The notes under the pieces: model-generated | The model's input: only the letters and a program-made list of their open reading frames with translations | Database searches by the model: none | What the model was told of the DNA's origin: nothing | Assembly (NCBI GenBank): GCA_964250765.1 | Contig: CAXUHF010000005.1 | Span: 1-64,000 of the forward strand | DNA from: JBBQVS01 sp964250765 | GTDB lineage: Bacteria; Chloroflexota; Ktedonobacteria; Ktedonobacterales; Ktedonobacteraceae | Direction of reading: 5' to 3' | Length of the DNA: 64,000 nucleotides | Shown here: piece by piece, positions 61,935-64,000 of the stretch | How the letters are laid out: each line of letters begins with the position of its first letter | Position numbering within the stretch: position 1 is the first letter of the stretch | Program-made: the position numbers and the translations under genes

Positions 61935-62831
61935 CTATGAGTACTTTTTGCTTTCCACAAGTAGTTGCTCTTTACGTGTCAAAACCTGTCGTAACTTACG
62001 CTCTGTACGGGCTAAGCGTTTTATCTCAGCCTGCTTCGCTGCATGAAGAATATATTCTGATATGCGTACCACTGCTCGTGGTACGCGTCCAAAACTAGGG
62101 AAGTCGTTGATATCAAGTATCGCAAGCCCCTGCGGAGTTTCAACCACATCTATACCATAGATATCGAGGCCAAAGAGTTTGCCGACTTGAAGCGTAATTC
62201 TGCGTAACTCTGGTGTGAGCGGGATAAACTTCTCTTCTACATCACCATGCAGTGGTGATTTCTTAGCGATGGCTGCGTACACCTCATTTCCGGTCACATA
62301 TACCTTGATATCAAAGCCGGTGTTTTCCGCATACCGTTGTGCCAGTAAAAAGCTTCCATCAGTCTCATCCATTTCTAGCGTTGCCAAATCGGCAGGACTA
62401 TTCAAACGATAAATGCCTTTGCACGAACTGCCGTTTGTCGGTTTGACAACTAGAGGATAGTCCTCTATAGGAATCTGTTCCAGTAAACGTGGATGAGCAA
62501 CAAAATACGTTGGCGGAACGGGGAGACCATGTGCACGTGCAAAAGCTGCCGCGACAGCCTTATCTCGTACAAGACGAATCGCACGTGAGTTATTAATTGT
62601 CGGGATACCTACCGCTTCTGCTGCTGCAAGGATGCTCATACCAGGACCATCGGCCAACGATTTCAGCACATAGGCGTCATAGCCTTGTGTGGCAAGATTT
62701 GTTAAGTTGGTGATAGTCACTTGTGGCTCCAGGATATCAATGTCGTGTCCCCATTGCTGCAACTGATCTGCAACAACCATCGGCATCGGGTCGTTGCGAT
62801 ATTGCTCCTCAATGATAAAGCAGAAGCGCAT
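61935..62831 (-). CDS. RimK-like ATP-grasp ligase
   Basis: ATP-dependent carboxylate-amine ligase family. After an N-terminal pre-ATP-grasp domain (MRFCFIIEEQYRNDP), the ATP-grasp region shows DKAVAAAFARAHGLPVPPTY, the nucleotide lysine strand YPLVVKPTNGSSCKGIYRL, and metal ligands in GIDVVETPQGLAILDINDFP. The family includes RimK, LysX and mycosporine/ribosomal modification ligases, but the substrate is not evident. GGAGGGAGCT precedes the ATG. Likely co-transcribed with the APH-fold gene 15 bp downstream. Confidence 0.88.
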   Translation of the reverse strand: MRFCFIIEEQYRNDPMPMVVADQLQQWGHDIDILEPQVTITNLTNLATQGYDAYVLKSLADGPGMSILAAAEAVGIPTINNSRAIRLVRDKAVAAAFARAHGLPVPPTYFVAHPRLLEQIPIEDYPLVVKPTNGSSCKGIYRLNSPADLATLEMDETDGSFLLAQRYAENTGFDIKVYVTGNEVYAAIAKKSPLHGDVEEKFIPLTPELRRITLQVGKLFGLDIYGIDVVETPQGLAILDINDFPSFGRVPRAVVRISEYILHAAKQAEIKRLARTERKLRQVLTRKEQLLVESKKYS

Positions 62832-62995
62832 AGCTCCCTCCAATACGTTTTTGTGCTGTGCATGCACAGTGTAACAGAACTACAGCAAATATACTGTGTG
62901 CTATTTCACTGTAAACATGTGTTACACATTACCAGTAGATTAAAAATATTGGATGAACTATAACATATCCTTAAAGAAGAGGGAAGAGCTTTATG

Positions 62996-63147
62996 TATCA
63001 CTCATGCAAAAGAGAATGGGGGGGGGGGTGGGAGGGGGGATGAGGATAGGAGGGAGATTGATTTTTTTTTATCACATTATTAAATTCTCCTTCTTCTTTT
63101 TTTGCTTTTTCCCCCCCCCCCCCCCATTCTCTTTTGCATGAGTGATA
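62996..63147. repeat. Hairpin element with poly-G and poly-C tracts
   Basis: A 22 nt arm at 62996-63017 pairs perfectly with 63126-63147. It is extended by an 11 nt G run (63018-63028) facing a 15 nt C run (63111-63125). The interior is polypurine on the left, with further G runs, and polypyrimidine on the right. Homopolymers of this length are prone to assembly error. It ends one base before the stop of the HTH gene. Confidence 0.7.
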
Positions 63148-63148
63148 G

Positions 63149-63409
63149 TTATTCTGGCAGCTTTGGTCCTTTGAGTAACACATCAAGTGTTGACTGTTTC
63201 ACGCGATAAGCTTGTCTTTTTGCGCGATGAGGAAGTGTGATTGCTTCCAATGACCCACTCTTAATCCAACGGCGCACCGTGGTATCATCTACACGCAGGC
63301 GGCGGGCTACTTCACGGACGGTCAATAATTCGTCATGTTTCTCTTCAGCCATAGTGTGTTTTTCTCCTGTATAATTCTCTTGTTCAAGCATACTACTTCG
63401 ACGAGCCAT
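63149..63409 (-). CDS. Excisionase-type (MerR-like) helix-turn-helix protein
   Basis: Small DNA-binding protein. LLTVREVARRLRVDDTTVRR followed by WIKSGSLEAITLPHRAKRQA is the HTH_17/excisionase pattern of a winged helix, ending with YRVKQSTLDVLL. Two starts are possible: ATG 63409 with AAAGGGAGAA, or ATG 63352 with AGGAGAAA; the homology begins after the second. No integrase or phage genes are nearby, so it is probably a stand-alone regulator. Confidence 0.82.
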   Translation of the reverse strand: MARRSSMLEQENYTGEKHTMAEEKHDELLTVREVARRLRVDDTTVRRWIKSGSLEAITLPHRAKRQAYRVKQSTLDVLLKGPKLPE

Positions 63410-63712
63410 TGTAATATTCTCCCTTTAGAGATAGAAAATGATAAAAAGCTATTCCTCGCAGAGCATTCCAAGACATGCTACGCTGGTAGTAGGGCCGTGG
63501 TCGCGCATAATAGTGCACGTACCGTTCTTCGCTCTATACATTGTACTGTAAAGAAAGAAGAGACAACACTGCTTGCTAGCTAACTGTAGTATATATCTCG
63601 GTACCAAACTCCATACTATACATCTCGACACAAAACGCTGTAAAATAAAGCAAGAACGGAACGCATTTCCTAAAGAGGTATTCAATCTCTCAAGAGCGTA
63701 GAAAGGGCGTCC
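63410..63712. other. Divergent intergenic region
   Basis: Spacer between the HTH gene and the metallophosphoesterase gene. Promoters for both are expected, but none stood out, and no hairpin was seen. Confidence 0.35.
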
Positions 63713-64000
63713 ATGTCAACCATACAACTCATTATCAGCGATCTTCATCTTGCCGATGGAACATCTATCCTTGATTGCTTTGGCGACCTTCAACAAGCAG
63801 CGTTTGAAGGTTTGCTTGCCGCTACATCGTCACAGGATTCTCCACTCGGTCAATCCAACTCTGTAGAACTCATCATCAATGGCGACTGTTTTGATTTCCT
63901 GGTAACAACGCCCTATACTTCAAATAAAACTACCGATGCCGCGATTGCAGTACAAAAAATAGACAGAATTATTGCCGCTCATCGTCCCTTCATCACCGCT
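63713..64000 (+). CDS. Metallophosphoesterase, N-terminal part (runs off window)
   Basis: The frame from the ATG at 63713 stays open for 96 codons to the window edge. The calcineurin-like metal motifs appear in order: QLIISDLHLADG (D-x-H) and LIINGDCFDFL (G-D-x-x-D, spaced ~50 residues later). The pattern is like LpxH-type phosphoesterases, although that substrate would be unexpected in this lineage. GAAAGGG precedes the ATG. Confidence 0.85.
   Translation, partial: MSTIQLIISDLHLADGTSILDCFGDLQQAAFEGLLAATSSQDSPLGQSNSVELIINGDCFDFLVTTPYTSNKTTDAAIAVQKIDRIIAAHRPFITA

Noticed and set aside
63149..63409. Prophage or integrative element marked by an excisionase
   Set aside because: No integrase, phage structural gene or attachment repeat is visible in the window.
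1..64000. tRNA, rRNA or known riboswitch genes
   Set aside because: No cloverleaf with a TTCGA-type T arm, no rRNA-like stretch and no riboswitch core was recognised by eye; a covariance-model scan would be needed to exclude them fully.

Overview
The window looks like a piece of a large, gene-sparse genome of a filamentous spore-forming Chloroflexota bacterium (Ktedonobacteria-like). This is an inference from gene content: a membrane-anchored PknB-type kinase with a big extracellular domain, an XRE-NB-ARC-TPR STAND regulator, a MASE/GAF-type NarL two-component pair, an RRM RNA-binding protein, many APC permeases, F420-dependent and SagB-type oxidoreductases, roughly balanced base composition, and intergenic spaces rich in long hairpins. 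A run of 10 Ns (3477-3486) shows a draft assembly. I saw no rRNA, tRNA, CRISPR array or transposase.

Layout. 1-1817 (-): right part of a membrane protein with a Pro/Thr stalk that runs off the left edge. 2283-3395: primary-type sigma factor. 3870-7199: sugar ABC importer (two permeases and a lipoprotein) without its own ATPase. 7435-13164: LysM-like membrane protein, STAND regulator, receptor kinase. 13171-17207 (-): methyltransferase, CopG-type antitoxin with a decapitated toxin remnant, and a response regulator/histidine kinase pair with a good -35/-10 promoter. 17579-22857: acidic hypothetical, GT-C glycosyltransferase, tiny membrane protein, pentapeptide protein, an ANT(3'')-like nucleotidyltransferase with an altered catalytic motif, fatty acid desaturase. 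22953-36603: radical SAM protein; methyltransferase/SorC regulator/Nudix operon; APC permease; threonylcarbamoyl-AMP synthase; MsrA; secreted esterase; Lrp regulator divergent from a DMT exporter; a domain-swapped photolyase-like protein; Nudix; histidine phosphatase; RRM protein. 37079-40606 (-): xylose-type ABC importer. 40777-45652 (-): cellobiose/lactose-type PTS IIB-IIC under a sigma-54 promoter and a LevR-type activator. 45894-48424: tandem SagB dehydrogenase and an LLM oxidoreductase. 48876-59630: an amine/amino acid island with four APC permeases, two glutamine-synthetase-family ligases and an SDR. 59730-64000: YtxH-like protein, APH-fold protein, RimK-like ATP-grasp ligase, excisionase-type HTH, and the start of a metallophosphoesterase.

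The strongest non-gene signal is a set of intergenic hairpins with 22-34 nt arms. Four of them (11091-11178, 31838-31918, 35331-35417, 59640-59714) share the terminal core TGTAGG...CCTACA and an inner core close to ATTYATNRCRYCC. One supplies the stop codon of the Lrp gene and another sits just upstream of the kinase start. The most unusual protein is the photolyase-like one at 33417-34733, whose FAD-binding domain precedes its alpha/beta domain.
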